Part shown: positions 1 to 10,806 of the stretch, piece after piece
Position numbering within the stretch: position 1 is the stretch's first letter
Layout: the number at the start of each line of letters is the position of its first letter
Assembly: GCF_029227915.1 (NCBI RefSeq)
Contig: NC_079880.1
Coordinates: 22,260,501 to 22,320,500 of the forward strand
DNA: 60,000 nt
Source of the DNA: Hydractinia symbiolongicarpus
Taxonomy: Eukaryota; Cnidaria; Hydrozoa; Anthoathecata; Hydractiniidae
Direction: 5' to 3'
Made by a program: the position numbers and the translations under genes
Notes under the pieces: model-generated
Seen by the model: only the letters and a program-made list of their open reading frames with translations
The model's database searches: none
What the model was told of the DNA's origin: nothing

Positions 1-210
1 CCATTTTTTAACTTTAGGTATAGTGAGAGTTCGAATAAGCTAACACATAATTTCACAAAATTAAATAAAAAGCCGTGAAATCCAGAAAGAATTGATTCCC
101 TGAGAGTAAACGAATCAAAACATATAGTTATCAATTTCAACGAATAGCATTAGCACGCTCTTCCTTCTTTCATTTACTCATTTGCACAATTTTTACTATT
201 TTTTGCCCAG

Positions 211-270
211 GTTCGATTTTGCAGAACATAATTTCCGGGCACTTTTAGAAGATTTGAATTACCCTAAAAA
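211..270 (+). CDS. Orphan internal exon, product unknown
   Basis: A pyrimidine-rich tract ending in gcccag precedes position 211, and a strong donor (AAG/gtaagg) follows position 270. Between them only one forward frame is open, phase 1 at entry, reading roughly FDFAEHNFRALLEDLNYPKK. The other frame examined stops within seven codons. The peptide is hydrophobic and charged in a globular-domain pattern, but I do not recognise the family. No partner exon is visible before 211 or clearly after 270, so the rest probably lies to the left of the window. It could be a chance open stretch; the paired splice sites make a real exon somewhat more likely. Confidence 0.4.
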
Positions 271-723
271 GGTAAGGACATACTATAAAATCTTCTTTCA
301 GGAAAGTTGGGAAATTTAATCCTTTCCATTATTTCAAAATCAAAATAGTCCTGATTGACCATTTAAACCTGATATTTCTGACTTTTTTGACTGCATTTTA
401 TGAATTTACAAACAGAGTGGGTAGCCTGTTTTTATACTGCAAAGGTTCAAGCCTATTACTAAGATGTTGTCAAATAAGTATAATCTAGGGTATGTTTTCT
501 ATCACTTAATTATAACTAAGAAATCAAACAGTTTCAAACACAAATTCAGTTTAAACGAGTAAGTAATTTCAGAACAGCAACATGAAAAAATATCGTATGA
601 ATTCTAGCTGTCCTAAGTAGTATTATTGTTGATGTTGTTGCAAATCAAATTCAAGAACTCAGAATGTGTTCTATCCTTTTTTGTACAATGATGAATGATA
701 GTGATAAAAGAGGATTAATTTAA

Positions 724-890
724 CACACCATCAGAGAAAAATAACACACCATCACAACACACCATCGCAACACACCATCACAACACAACATCACAACACA
801 CCTTCACAACACACCATCCAAACACACCTTCACAACACACCATCACAACACACCATCATAACACACCATCACAAAACACCATCTATACTG
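724..890. repeat. 13-bp minisatellite, unit ACACACCATCACA
   Basis: About eleven tandem copies of a 13-base unit with scattered substitutions (cgc, cct and caa variants). The array ends about 45 bases beyond the last recognised exon boundary of the neighbouring minus-strand gene, so it lies in that gene's intron. Confidence 0.85.
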
Positions 891-934
891 TCTACTCAAA
901 CACCAACTTATCGTAAACACATGTTTATACATAC

Positions 935-1955
935 TTGTGTTGTTCTTCTCTTTTTCCATTTCCCGTTTCAAAAGTTCCTGCGCAATTTGATTTTGTTCTT
1001 CCAACATGGCGGCTTGTACCCTCTCCTCCTCTGCTGCTATCATGCGTTCTTTTCGCAGCAGTTCTTCTTCTTTCTCGACCTAAAAAAATTACAAACATGG
1101 TTAATTTGAAAAAAACATACAGTAGGAATACATAAAGTAAAAAAGAAAATGTTGTATAGACTAATTATTAGTATGAAAACATGACAGATCTCCAAGTCTA
1201 ATAGTAAACAACCGATAAACTTGAATAAACAAGTAAAAATACACAATGATTTCAATACTTCAACGAACATGTTATGAGAATTTTGGAGGCATACGTTTTA
1301 TTTAGGTATATGATTAGGTATAAAATGAAGAAACGGATGGCACTAAATATGATCATTTCAAATTTTGATCAAAATACAAGAGAAAAAAGAAAGATTAATG
1401 CAACAACAATCCTGAAACCTGCTTTTCCGATGTAAAATGTATTATCATTCAGGTAATAGTAAAAATTTCCTGAAAAAACTATGATAAATTCAAGATTTTT
1501 TACTGCAAAGCAAAATCGAAGCTTAAATGCTAAACACATTACATCACGGAAACGCAAAAACCACTACTAGCGCATTTGCTAAATTTAAACACATTTTTTG
1601 TGCGTGTAAGGCTTGCCATATTTTAGATTTTTGTACACAGGGACATAAAGTAAACTTCTATGCACAACAAACAAGGATTAAAAAGAAATTTGCTTATATT
1701 TCAAGGTCACCTAGATTCATTTGAAGCTTGCAGTCCTGCAGACCTCTATTTATTTAACTTTAAATTTTTACTAGCAACTGTGATTTTAAAAGTAAAGCAT
1801 ATTATTACCTGTCTCTTATTTTCTTCATTCTGAACAAACTTTCTCAGCCAATTCGCTAAATAGTCTATAGGATCAGCAGGTTTCTTTTGACAAACTTCAG
1901 ATAAACCAAGTGATAATGCTGTACCCACATGTCGTTTTAAGTATTCTGAATCCAT
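935..1955 (-). CDS. DPY30-motif protein, DYDC1/2-like (partial)
   Basis: Two exons on the minus strand: 1955-1809 (ATG at 1955) and 1079-935, joined in phase 0 (CAG/gtaata ... ttttttag/GTCGAG). Residues 1-49 begin MDSEYLKRHVGTALSLGLSE and contain PADPIDYLANWLRKF, the dimerising helix pair of the DPY30 motif as found in DYDC1/DYDC2-type proteins. These are linked in other animals to sperm and axonemal complexes as well as the DPY30 chromatin family. The second exon is a long acidic and basic coiled coil (EEERVQAAMLEEQNQIAQEL), as expected for DYDC proteins. A donor CAA/gtatgt follows at 934. No later exon was found, so the C-terminus is missing here or lies off the left edge. Family assignment is fairly firm; the orthologue is not. 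Confidence 0.75.
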
Positions 1956-4090
1956 TATAAATTTTAACTAAAGTGCAAGCAAAGGACTAATAAAAATTAT
2001 TCACAAACTTAAATATTTAACCAATTATGTATATAATAAATAATCAAATACTTTCAATCAGCCAAATTATGTCTTTAAAAAGAATATATTGCAGGATTTA
2101 TTTTGAATTCTTTATTTTAGAAAAAAAAAACATTACCTTTACTAACAATTAAACTTTGGCGAACGCAGTAACACAGAATGCATATATAATTCTCAAATTT
2201 AAAAGAACGTAGACATAATTGCATCAGTATATACATGGTCACTGGCAGTGAATGATCTGAACAATTTACGAAAAAAGAACTTGAACAAGCCTTAAAATTT
2301 TCATGTTAAGAGTTTATTTCATCACAGTCCTTTAACACAAAACGTTCTTTGACAAGACTTTCCATATAAAAGATTGCCATCACTACAGACCACATATCAA
2401 AAAATCTAAATGGCATTTATGTTGTGTTTAATGACCACCAATATGAAATGGGTGACTATTAATAAGATAAAGCTCGATAAACGGGAATGGTATATTGACA
2501 GAAAAAGACTAAATTGGAAACAAACTGCTAAATAATGTAGCATTGCTTGTACTTGGTACTTGGCATGTGTCGAAGGCATTGTATATAATCTTAACCTGAC
2601 AACCATTACGAAATTAACTTATCTTAAATGTAGCCAGATTGATTTAATAAAATAACAATAGTTACAATATGTCTGGTTGAAACACTTATGAGGAGTGGAC
2701 TCTGGGTAATTTTAAAGTAGAATTAATTGCGTTGGGTTCCTGGATAATAACACAAAACTGATTGAAAACAATGTATTTCAATGTTTTGTCACATGCACAT
2801 AAATATAGTAGGTTTGTATAGAAATTTAGAAAAAAGTTATCAAGGCTTTTAAAATGCGGGCAATCGGTTTTCATGCAATTGTCAACACAACTGCATTGCA
2901 TAAAAAATAATTTAAAATTCTATAATAAAATCTTTACTAAAGATCATTAAAAACAAAGCACAGTGATCGAAATGGGGAAATGTATCCTGCCAGGAGAAAT
3001 TTATCATATTTTGCATTTCAGTGATCCCAGGTCTCAGAAATTGACACTTCCAACAAATAAGTATACCAATAAGTATGTCAATTTTTGTTATAAGAGATTT
3101 CACAGAAAACACAACTGCAGTGCTCGAATGTCATTGTATTTCATCAAAGAAACAATTTTTATTAAAAATATTTTTATTAACACCAAAAATTTTATTGAAA
3201 TTATCATATTAGAAACAAAAAAAATTGTTAAAAGATATCTTATTAACAATTAATTTTATTTAAAATATCTTATTGTATACTACGTAATCTTGAAATGCAA
3301 TCTATGAAAGAAAAACATGTACACATGAAGGTACATTTTTAAATAGGTTTATTTAAAATATGTTTCTTTTCCTTGAATCTTAATATGCAATAGTAACAAC
3401 ACCTGTACTTGACTTCTTTCACATTATTTTTATAATTTTAAAACGTCTATCACATTAAAAAAAATCTATTTGTTAATTTTTTTTGACAGACGCTCTCCAA
3501 AATGGTCAGACATGTCTGATGTCCAGACATTATTTCCATCACTGGAGCATTCATTTTTTCGTGTTCAATCAAAACAACTTCAAAAAAACAGAAAATATCC
3601 TTGAAAACCTTATAATTTCTAGCCTGGTCAACTAAGCAAAATTCAGTCTCTTAGACGCAAACGAATGGAAGCAAATCCCTAAATTCAAATCCACCAATTA
3701 ACACAAAATAAGTTCTCAGAGCAAATATGGATTAAAAATCAACCAGTAAGCACAAAGCCAGAGTCATCATATCTCACTCTCCTAAAAACTATGAGAATTA
3801 GTTATATTTCTTCAGGTGAATGAGACTGTTCGCGCACAAAACAATGACAATGATCATGTGAGTAAAAAACAATAGAAGCATTCACTCAAAAAGCAATTTC
3901 TGTATTCAGCAATTCAGTTAAGCTTTGTTGACGCAGTGATGATTGACATTTTGCTTAATTGATGAATCACATTTGTGCTACATCCAGTTCGTAGGGGGGT
4001 GAAAGCTAAAAAATGAGGAAATGAAAGAATAATTAGCTAACAAAAGGTAACCACAATAAAAATCTGTCTGGAAATGATGCTTAGCTATCT
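1956..4090. other. AT-rich intergenic stretch, no gene seen
   Basis: Both strands are broken by stops. The longest open frames (up to 96 codons near 2963-3253) are low-complexity AT-rich translations without splice-site support or family resemblance. Runs of A and T are common. Confidence 0.6.
4087..4090. repeat. Left target-site duplication ATCT
   Basis: The four bases just outside the left inverted repeat match the four bases (9961-9964) just outside the right inverted repeat. Four bases is shorter than the 8-9 bp usual for Merlin elements, so this may be a coincidence or a decayed longer duplication. Confidence 0.45.
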
Positions 4091-4116
4091 AGGGCTAGAC
4101 TTTAGAATACCACCTG
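4091..4116 (+). repeat. Left terminal inverted repeat
   Basis: Matches the complement of 9935-9960 at 22 of 26 positions, including the unbroken core GACTTTAGAATACC. Confidence 0.8.
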
Positions 4117-4140
4117 TCATTTTAATTTTACAATTAAATT

Positions 4141-4328
4141 AACCTACATGACCAACGCGTAGGCCAACAAAAATAAAAAAGAGAATAAAATCCAAGTAAT
4201 AATAAAAATAACAAACACAAAAATATAATAATTAAAATTAAATAACAAAAAACTACAGTAACAATCCAAACCACAAAAAGGAAATACATGTACAAACCAA
4301 CGCGACCTACGCGACCAACGCGTACACC
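4141..4328. repeat. Left subterminal iterons (GCGTTGGTC / GCGTAGGTC, inverted)
   Basis: Two clusters, at 4141-4164 and 4298-4326, read on the minus strand as 9-base steps of GCGTTGGTC, GCGTAGGTC or ATGTAGGT. The same motif occurs on the plus strand at the right end, so the clusters are inverted relative to each other. They resemble subterminal transposase-binding sites; that function is inferred. Confidence 0.6.
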
Positions 4329-4330
4329 TG

Positions 4331-4487
4331 AAATTGCAATGTAAAGGTTTCTTCGCGCATAAAAGCAATGCATTGCAATCACGTCCGTTATTAACGATAG
4401 CTTTCTCCTAAAATTGCAATGCAAAGGTTTCTTCGCTTATAAAAGCAATGCATTGCAATCACGTCCGTTATATTAACGACAGCTTTA
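4331..4487 (+). promoter_or_regulatory. 80-bp direct repeat upstream of the DUF3987 gene
   Basis: Two copies of a roughly 75-base sequence start exactly 80 bases apart (4331 and 4411). Each contains ATTGCAATG, a TATAAAA- or CATAAAA-like box, the palindrome GCAATGCATTGC and CACGTCCGTTA. They end about 60 bases before the start codon at 4545. The position and paired palindromes suggest a promoter or operator, but no binding protein can be named. Confidence 0.5.
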
Positions 4488-4544
4488 GCGACGAACGGCC
4501 GACGTAACAATATAGCTTCTTTACTGTATTAACAAAGAATTAAA

Positions 4545-7166
4545 ATGTCTATAAAAACAATCATAAAATCACAATCGGATGAAACTTGGGCAGAACTAAA
4601 TAAGAAACTCATGGAGCATGAAATAAACTACAATAAAGTTTTGACAGAACCTTTGTATCAGTTCATTGACGCCATCGCTAAGTCCGTCGGAACAAATATC
4701 GGATTCGTATTACCTTCAATTTTAACTACAATTAATTACTTAGCATCAAGCCAAAATTTCAATTGCGAAATAAGAGATGGTTATGCTGTTAATTTGAATA
4801 CGTTCTTCTTATTTGCGGGACAACCATCGACAGGGAAAAGTCCAGCAATCAAAGTCAGCGTCAGTAATCCTTTAACAGGTTTGGATTTACATAAGGAATT
4901 AATTTCCTGTTCTACATCATCCGGTTTAACAAAGTTATTATCAAAAATACAAAGAGCATTTATTGTTAATCCAGAGATTCAGGAATATCTGCTAAAAATA
5001 ATTAAACAAAATGACGAAAATACGGCGAGCGATGTCGAAATATTATGCAAAGTTTTTAGCAGAGAATCTTGCACCTTCAATTATGGGACTGAAAACAGAA
5101 GAGAGATTTCATCTGACACCACACTATGTATATTAGGTAAGCATCGGCTATTAATATTTAACTACTGATTAACATCCGCGAGCACACTCCTCCTTACTCG
5201 AGCAACTAACACGGAAAATCTCTTTCTCTCTCATTATTCTATATATAAACATTCTTTTTTTATATATGTGCATAACTGAGTTGCAGCTTTATGATACTGT
5301 AACATTCTCGTTCTTTATAAGTGCATATCTGCGATGCGCTGCTGCTTTTATATGATGATCAAGATTTTGCTGTACGAGTTCTACACTAGTTTAGCAAAAC
5401 TTTTGGACACAGTATTGAAGCAAAGGCATGCATTTACACCATTTTAAACTGTATTTTCAAAAAAAAACATCACCATTTACATTACGTTAAAATGAATTGT
5501 ATCAAACTTGGTGTATGCAACCACCTTTAATTTAAATTTTAAAAGCAAAATTGTACTTTTTTTATCCAGGTGCCACTCAGATCAAGACATTGGCATTATT
5601 ATTATCAAAAATGGATATGGGCAATGGCCTAATCGATAGATTTATAATTTCTATACCAACATGTTATCGACCATTGCCAGAAGAACAATCACAAGCTAGC
5701 ACTTTTTTAAAAACCAAAAATTTTAAAATAGATGACATCTACGAAAAGTTAGCAAAAACAAGTTCTGAAAACACACAATTTTATTTCGATGACGATGCTC
5801 AAAAGTAAGTTAACGGATACAACGAAGATTTTTTTAAATAAAGTTACGTCGGAATTTTGATCAGTCCAACTAAAACCGTTCATATATCATTGTTTAAATA
5901 AGCTGTAAAACTCAGGTAATAATTGAGTTAAAAGATTTAATTCGAGCTGTGTGTAGAGCTTGTGTATTGATTCACAGGATCGCTCCATGGTTGGTTCCTA
6001 TACGGGTGCGTTGACTCGGCTTTGGAAATTGGCCCTATTTTGTTCTAGGAGATCTATCTAGTTACCCACCTGGTTGATTACATTGATTATTTTTATTTAT
6101 TGACCGTAGAAATCTATTTTACACTGAATTAATTTAAATAATCTTACTAATTACTTAACAAATAAGACCTTTCATTTGCCGATTAATGAATCTGTTCTAT
6201 TTTTACCAACATATCCCTAGTTGTCTACAAATAATATTATTTCTAGAATGTTTGATGAAATGGAGAAAAACTTTCTCATCGAACAATTTAATTTTGAACA
6301 ATTTAAAAAATGGCAGACCAACTCAGAAAAATAAAACAACGGACGTCATTCCAAAATTAGCTGTTGCTATTCATTTGTTGGAGCATATTTTTTTGCAAAT
6401 AAATTCTGGAAGAAATAATACAACATTTCCAGAATCAATCACCTTACAAACCATGCAAAAAGCTTATTATTATTCTCAAATGTTGACCGAACAAAAAGAA
6501 TTTTTCAATGGTGTAAGTGCAGTTCTATTACTTAACATAATTTACAAGAACCTTTATTAAATTTTTCTAATATTTATCAATCCATTTTTTTCTACAGATC
6601 TTATTCTAAAAACGAGCCAGTGTTTATATAATTTTATACAGCACACACACATTGCCTCATTTTGACAAAGGTGTCCCATTTCATATTTCATGCAAGCTTG
6701 ACCGTTATATATTTCATTTTCAGCATTAATTTTTGTTATCTGATTAAGTATCACATTTGTCTTGTTTTAGTTTGTTTCAGACATGGTTTGCGAAAAAAAA
6801 ATTAAAACCATCAAGCCACCAACTTTGAAAGATTACACCATTGCACTGTTAAATATGCCAGGTCGAATTGTCACCTACCGGTCGTATAAACAATGTGCAT
6901 CTAAAAGGTTGAGATCAATGATATCAAGTGACTACAAAAAAATATGTGAAGACTTAGTAATGATTAATGCTGGGAAGTTGAATTCAGTGAGATTGAATGG
7001 TCAGAGTGAAGAGTCATATATTTTCGTTAAGTTGCCGTACGACGAATTACCAGAGGAGGTCAAATCAAAAATGCAAAAAAATACTTACCTAACGAAATAT
7101 GAAATGAATTCCCCGAAAAGCATCACGCAAAACATTATTGACGCGGTGCAAGACATCTTTCAATAA
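4545..7166 (+). CDS. DUF3987-type P-loop protein of the transposon (frameshifted)
   Basis: Exons 4545-5136, 5570-5804, 6247-~6510 and 6771 or 6781-7166. The first two join in phase to read TLCILGATQIKTLALLLSKM. The order of motifs fits DUF3987, a helicase/primase-associated P-loop family of bacterial and phage mobile elements: an N-terminal helical part (EPLYQFIDAIAKSVG), a Walker A-like loop AGQPSTGKSPAIK near residue 95, a central region, then MGNGLIDRFIISIP and a C-terminal VIPKLAVAIHLLEHIF helix. The last exon looks like a basic DNA-binding tail. In exon 3 the frame that starts MFDEMEKNFLIEQF hits a stop near 6331, while the DUF3987-like C-terminal part is in another frame. One missing A in the A-run at 6326-6332 would explain this. 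Exon 4 can begin at 6771 or 6781, depending on which donor at 6511-6514 is used; both keep the frame. Role in transposition is unknown. Confidence 0.75.
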
Positions 7167-8088
7167 AATATTTTTTTTATTTTCATTTTCATTTTATTTT
7201 CATTTTCAAAGTTAAGTAATAAGGATTATCGTTGCGTTTGTAAGTAATGAAAACCAATCAAATCCTTGCCTTTAATAACAAATTTATATTTTCTTTAGCA
7301 ATAGGGTTGTTACAGAGTGTCTTACACACGTATTGTCAATAAGTTTTTTTTCACATAATGTAATAAAATTAAAAAATTTCATTGGTTTAACCTTGGAGGA
7401 AAGAATTAACTAATACGCTATAGCTAAAATCAAATAATCTACAAATAAAAACGCACTTCTATTTTTCCTAAGAAACGGTTGTTAAAGTGATGCCATAAAA
7501 GAATTTGTTTACTTTTAAAATTTTTATTATGTTTGTGCATCTTTACTTTGTTAATTTTTATTAGATTTATTCTCAATGATTGCCTATCAGAGTTGAATGT
7601 TATTTAGAAAGGTTACAAATAATGACTTAATACATGACCTACATTTTCAAGAAATTTTGCTGTGTCGACTTTTTTGTAAGAATATATTATGTAAAAATGT
7701 CGAAGCATAAAATTAATAGGAAAATATTTATACAAATATAAAAGATTATACTTGAATTTACGGTTAAATTATCTACTTATACAAAAATTATACATCAAAT
7801 TTCCTACTTTCATTTTTTTTTAACTTGAAACAAGGTCATTATTTGTTTTTTTAGGTTAATATAGATTTTGTTATTGCTTTATTATATTAATTTTGAATGG
7901 CATGTTATGATTTAATTGAACACATGCATCATGTATTTTTATAGTCTTATTCATGCTATTTCGTTACTTGTTAAATCGTTTACAATAATATTTCTCTGAG
8001 ATATAAAATATATAAAACCCACAATCCTTAACGTTATTAGTGTATTTAAAAAAAATTTTGTTTTTCAGGTGCATAAATAAATTAAACA
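7167..8088. other. AT-rich spacer between the two transposon genes
   Basis: No open frame of note. A pyrimidine tract and AG at about 8067-8068, 20 bases before the transposase ATG, suggest a 5' UTR intron or a trans-splice acceptor. Confidence 0.5.
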
Positions 8089-9426
8089 ATGAAACGAACG
8101 CGAGAGCATGCTAGCCAAACAATACAAAAAGTTGCATCTACATAAGACGTTTCCACTCAATGTGGATATAGCACAAGTAGTTACAATAGAGCTACGAAGT
8201 CATCGTACATTAATTTCAGGTACCATACATATATGCATCAACATCTTTGTGTCATATTGGCTTATATTAACATCTTATTAATATCACTTTTTAATAAAAA
8301 TATTAATTTCATTTTAGATACCTATTGAAAAATGTTATTTCAGACAAGGAAACCACTATTAATTGGTGTTTCCACAACAAACTTCTAGCAAATAAAAGAA
8401 AGTGTCCTGTATGTAATTGTGACATGAAATACACGTTGTCAACAACATATTCATCGGATGGTGTAAAGTGGCGTTGCCAAAAGTTAGATCACACGAAAGA
8501 TGTATCTATACGAAGAAATTCTTGGTTTGAAGGTTCAAACATGACATTAGAAGAAGTAATTGAACTGACGTACTGGTGGAGCACAGGTATGAAAATATTA
8601 ATGAGATGCAAAACTTTTTTTATTTTGAACATCTTAAAAAAAACTTTAACTTATTCAGTGTTTTTCATTTTACCACTTTTTTAAAAGACCAAACTCTCTA
8701 ATATTTTTTTGGTTGAACAATCTCTTCTGGTTGTAGCTAAAAACACCTGTTTTATAGTTTCGCAGACCTTACTTTGTTGTTGATACTCTATTCCTAAAGT
8801 AAAAACCCGATCTTCTTTTATAAACAGGAACCGAACAAGTAAACATATGCCAAGAAATGGGTTTATCATCAGCAACTATTGTGGACTGGGCAAACTTTTT
8901 GAGAGAAATTTGCGATGAGATAGTGATAAAACGTTCAAAACCGATTGGTGGAAAAGGCGTCAAAGTGCAAATTGACGAATCTAAATTTGGAAAGCGGAAG
9001 TACCACCGCGGTCATAAAGTAGAAGGACAATGGGTCTTCGGAGGGATAGAATCTGAATCAAGAAAAAATTTTATGATTCCTGTCGAAAAGCGAGATCGCA
9101 ATACCTTGATCCCCATCATTGAAAGGTACATCTTACCAGGAACGACAATTGTCAGCGACTGCTGGAAAGCCTATGACATTCTCGATGAACTAGACTATCA
9201 CCATTTAAAAGTGAATCATTCAATTGAATTTGTAAACGAGTCTGGTGATCATACCAACAAAATAGAGGGGCATTGGCGACAAGCGAAAGCAGTAATGCCA
9301 AAATTTGGTGTCAGGAAAAATTTTTTTTCGTCACATTTGGGAGAATTTATGTGGCGATATGAAAATAAGGACAAAAATTTGTTTATGCAAATTATATCAG
9401 ACATTTCTTCTATTTATAATTTTTAA
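8089..9426 (+). CDS. ISXO2-like (IS1595/Merlin) DDE transposase, with an in-frame stop
   Basis: Exons 8089-8219 (tentative), 8318-8586 and 8828-9426; the last two join at TGGAGCACAG/GAACCG, reading WWSTGTEQVNICQEMG. The N-terminal zinc-ribbon-like part has CPVCNCDM and WRCQKLDH, followed by RRNSWFEGSNMTLEEVIEL, the usual layout of IS1595/Merlin transposases. The catalytic DDE core has VQIDESKFGKRKYHRGH (first D, with the family's IDE pattern), TIVSDCWKAYDIL (second D), and HTNKIEGHWRQAK (E, 36 residues after the second D). It cuts and pastes the element by acting on the terminal repeats. The reading frame that best fits the family N-terminus (YLLKNVISDKETTINW) runs back to ATG 8089 but meets TAA at 8143-8145. 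Another frame in that exon, with acceptor at 8344, is open, so the start is unsettled. The core is certain; the first exon is not. Confidence 0.85.
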
Positions 9427-9574
9427 TAATCATGTCAGTTTTTGCCATTATAAATCCTTTATAAAATATAAAAGTTCTGCAGCTTGTGGAAAAATACTAC
9501 TACATTCTTGACTCAAGCCTCCGTAGCATGTGAAGACTAACATTTGAAAACTATAACTAAAACTGTCGTAGGTC

Positions 9575-9915
9575 GCGTACTTTTATAAAAATTCGATCGT
9601 TCCGATACAAATAGAACGCGTAGGTCACGTAGGTCGCGTAGGTTACTTTTATAAAAATTCGATCGTCCCGATACAAATAAAACGCGTAGGTCACGTAGGT
9701 CGCGTAGGTTGCTTTTATAAAAATTCGATCGTCCCGATACAAATAAAACGCGTAGGTCACGTAGGTCGCGTAGGTTACTTTTATAAAAATTCGATCGTCC
9801 CGTTACAAGTAGAACGCGTAGGTCACGTAGGTCGCGTAGGTTACTTTTATAAAAAATTGATCGTCCCGGTACAAGTAGAACGCGTAGGTCACGTAGGTCG
9901 CGTAGGTCAGTTTTA
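9575..9915 (+). repeat. Right subterminal array, 66-bp unit x5
   Basis: The marker TTTTATAA starts at 9581, 9647, 9713, 9779, 9845 and 9911, an exact 66-base period. Each unit holds three 9-base steps, CGTAGGTCA, CGTAGGTCG and CGTAGGTTA, then TTTTATAAAAATTCGATCGT. Because 66 is divisible by three, open frames run through it by chance. The likely role is multiple transposase-binding sites near the right end, by inference from other DNA transposons. Confidence 0.85.
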
Positions 9916-9934
9916 TAAGAATTCTTATTTATTG

Positions 9935-9960
9935 CAGGGGGTATTCTAAAGTCGCTCCCT
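9935..9960 (-). repeat. Right terminal inverted repeat
   Basis: Inverted match to 4091-4116, with mismatches at positions 6-8 and one further in. ATCT follows directly at 9961-9964. Confidence 0.8.
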
Positions 9961-9964
9961 ATCT

Positions 9965-10806
9965 AGATTTTGCTCCAAAAAGCTAGCTATACTGACCACA
10001 TGAAATTTGCTTGCGAACCAACGTAATATTTTCTACCTTAACTATTCAGATTTCCTGGAGGTAAGGAAAATGGTGCTGGGCCTCCTGGTTACATAATTTC
10101 TTGATAAAGATATTATTTGTTTCTTCTGTGTAACTTGACCCGCACAAAGAGAAGAGACACACACAATGTCTGCCATCGTTTTACCCTTGCTCGCAAGCTA
10201 GCTATACTCCCAAGCTAGACTTATGATGAAATCTCCTATCCACTAAGAAAGATAAAGATCTCACAGATCTACTATTAGCGTATATAGGAAAAATATTACA
10301 TGAAAGAAATGTACGAGACAGCCATTCCCAGGGGCATCAACTCCACGAAATATAAACAATCGATGTTGTCAGGTAAATTTTGCCGTAAGCCGAAAAGAAT
10401 AACATCATTTAGAAATTCTTAGAAACTTTCTGCGAAGGGCACTGGGCTCTAGTGCTGCAGGACATTTCACGTTCTAATCACGTGTAACAGTTTCACATAA
10501 TCATTATTCTTGCAAACTTTTCAAGTAGATACATTTTTTTCTTATACTGTCCGAAAAACTACACATTTTCAGAATATTTTTGCAGGTGTATTAAATATAT
10601 TTTGCTTATTTTGTTAAATATTTTTTGCATCGTCACGATGACGCGCAGCTGGTTTTGTTATTCAAAGATTGCTCGAACTTCATTGGCTTATCAGAGCGTG
10701 TTATTGTTTTGTTAGACGCTTCTAAAATGGTGAATAGTGCTGCACGGAGCAGAAACAGAAAGCTGCAGCCAGTTTCGTAAGAGAGAAGCAAAGTAGAGAT
10801 TTTTTC
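9965..10806. other. Region upstream of GCLC
   Basis: No gene seen. The word AGCTAGCTATACT occurs twice (about 9981 and 10197). The segment just before the GCLC start is presumed promoter, but no clear TATA box or initiator was found. Confidence 0.4.

Larger units (their letters stand above)
4091..9960 (+). mobile_element. Two-gene DNA transposon (DUF3987 + ISXO2/Merlin-type transposase)
   Basis: The ends are inverted copies of each other over 26 bases with four mismatches: 4091-4116 reads AGGGCTAGACTTTAGA then ATACCACCTG, and the complement of 9960-9935 reads AGGGAGCGACTTTAGA then ATACCCCCTG. Immediately outside is ATCT on both sides. Inside are two same-strand genes, 4545-7166 (DUF3987-type P-loop protein) and 8089-9426 (ISXO2-like DDE transposase). 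Subterminal GCGTAGGTC/GCGTTGGTC repeats point inward from both ends. At 5.87 kb it is much larger than a typical one-gene Merlin element. Gene 1 seems to carry a one-base frameshift and gene 2 an in-frame TAA, so this copy is probably inactive or contains sequence errors. That the two genes form one mobile unit is inferred from shared ends, common strand and the matching repeats. Confidence 0.75.

Noticed and set aside
211-270. Assignment of the orphan exon to the kinetochore protein NDC80
   Set aside because: Only a loose resemblance (F...LL..L.YP); too short to name.
4134-4424. Minus-strand frame of 96 codons at the transposon left end
   Set aside because: Low-complexity translation of AT-rich and repeated DNA overlapping promoter-like repeats; no family resemblance.
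9557-9760. Minus-strand frame with 22-residue repeats (YRDDRIFIK...)
   Set aside because: It is a translation of the 66-bp DNA repeat, open only because the period is divisible by three.
9575-9915. CRISPR-like array
   Set aside because: The whole 66-base unit repeats with no unique spacers, and it sits inside a eukaryotic transposon.
4087-9964. An 8-9 bp target duplication as usual for Merlin elements
   Set aside because: Left TAGCTATCT and right ATCTAGATT agree only in the four bases ATCT.
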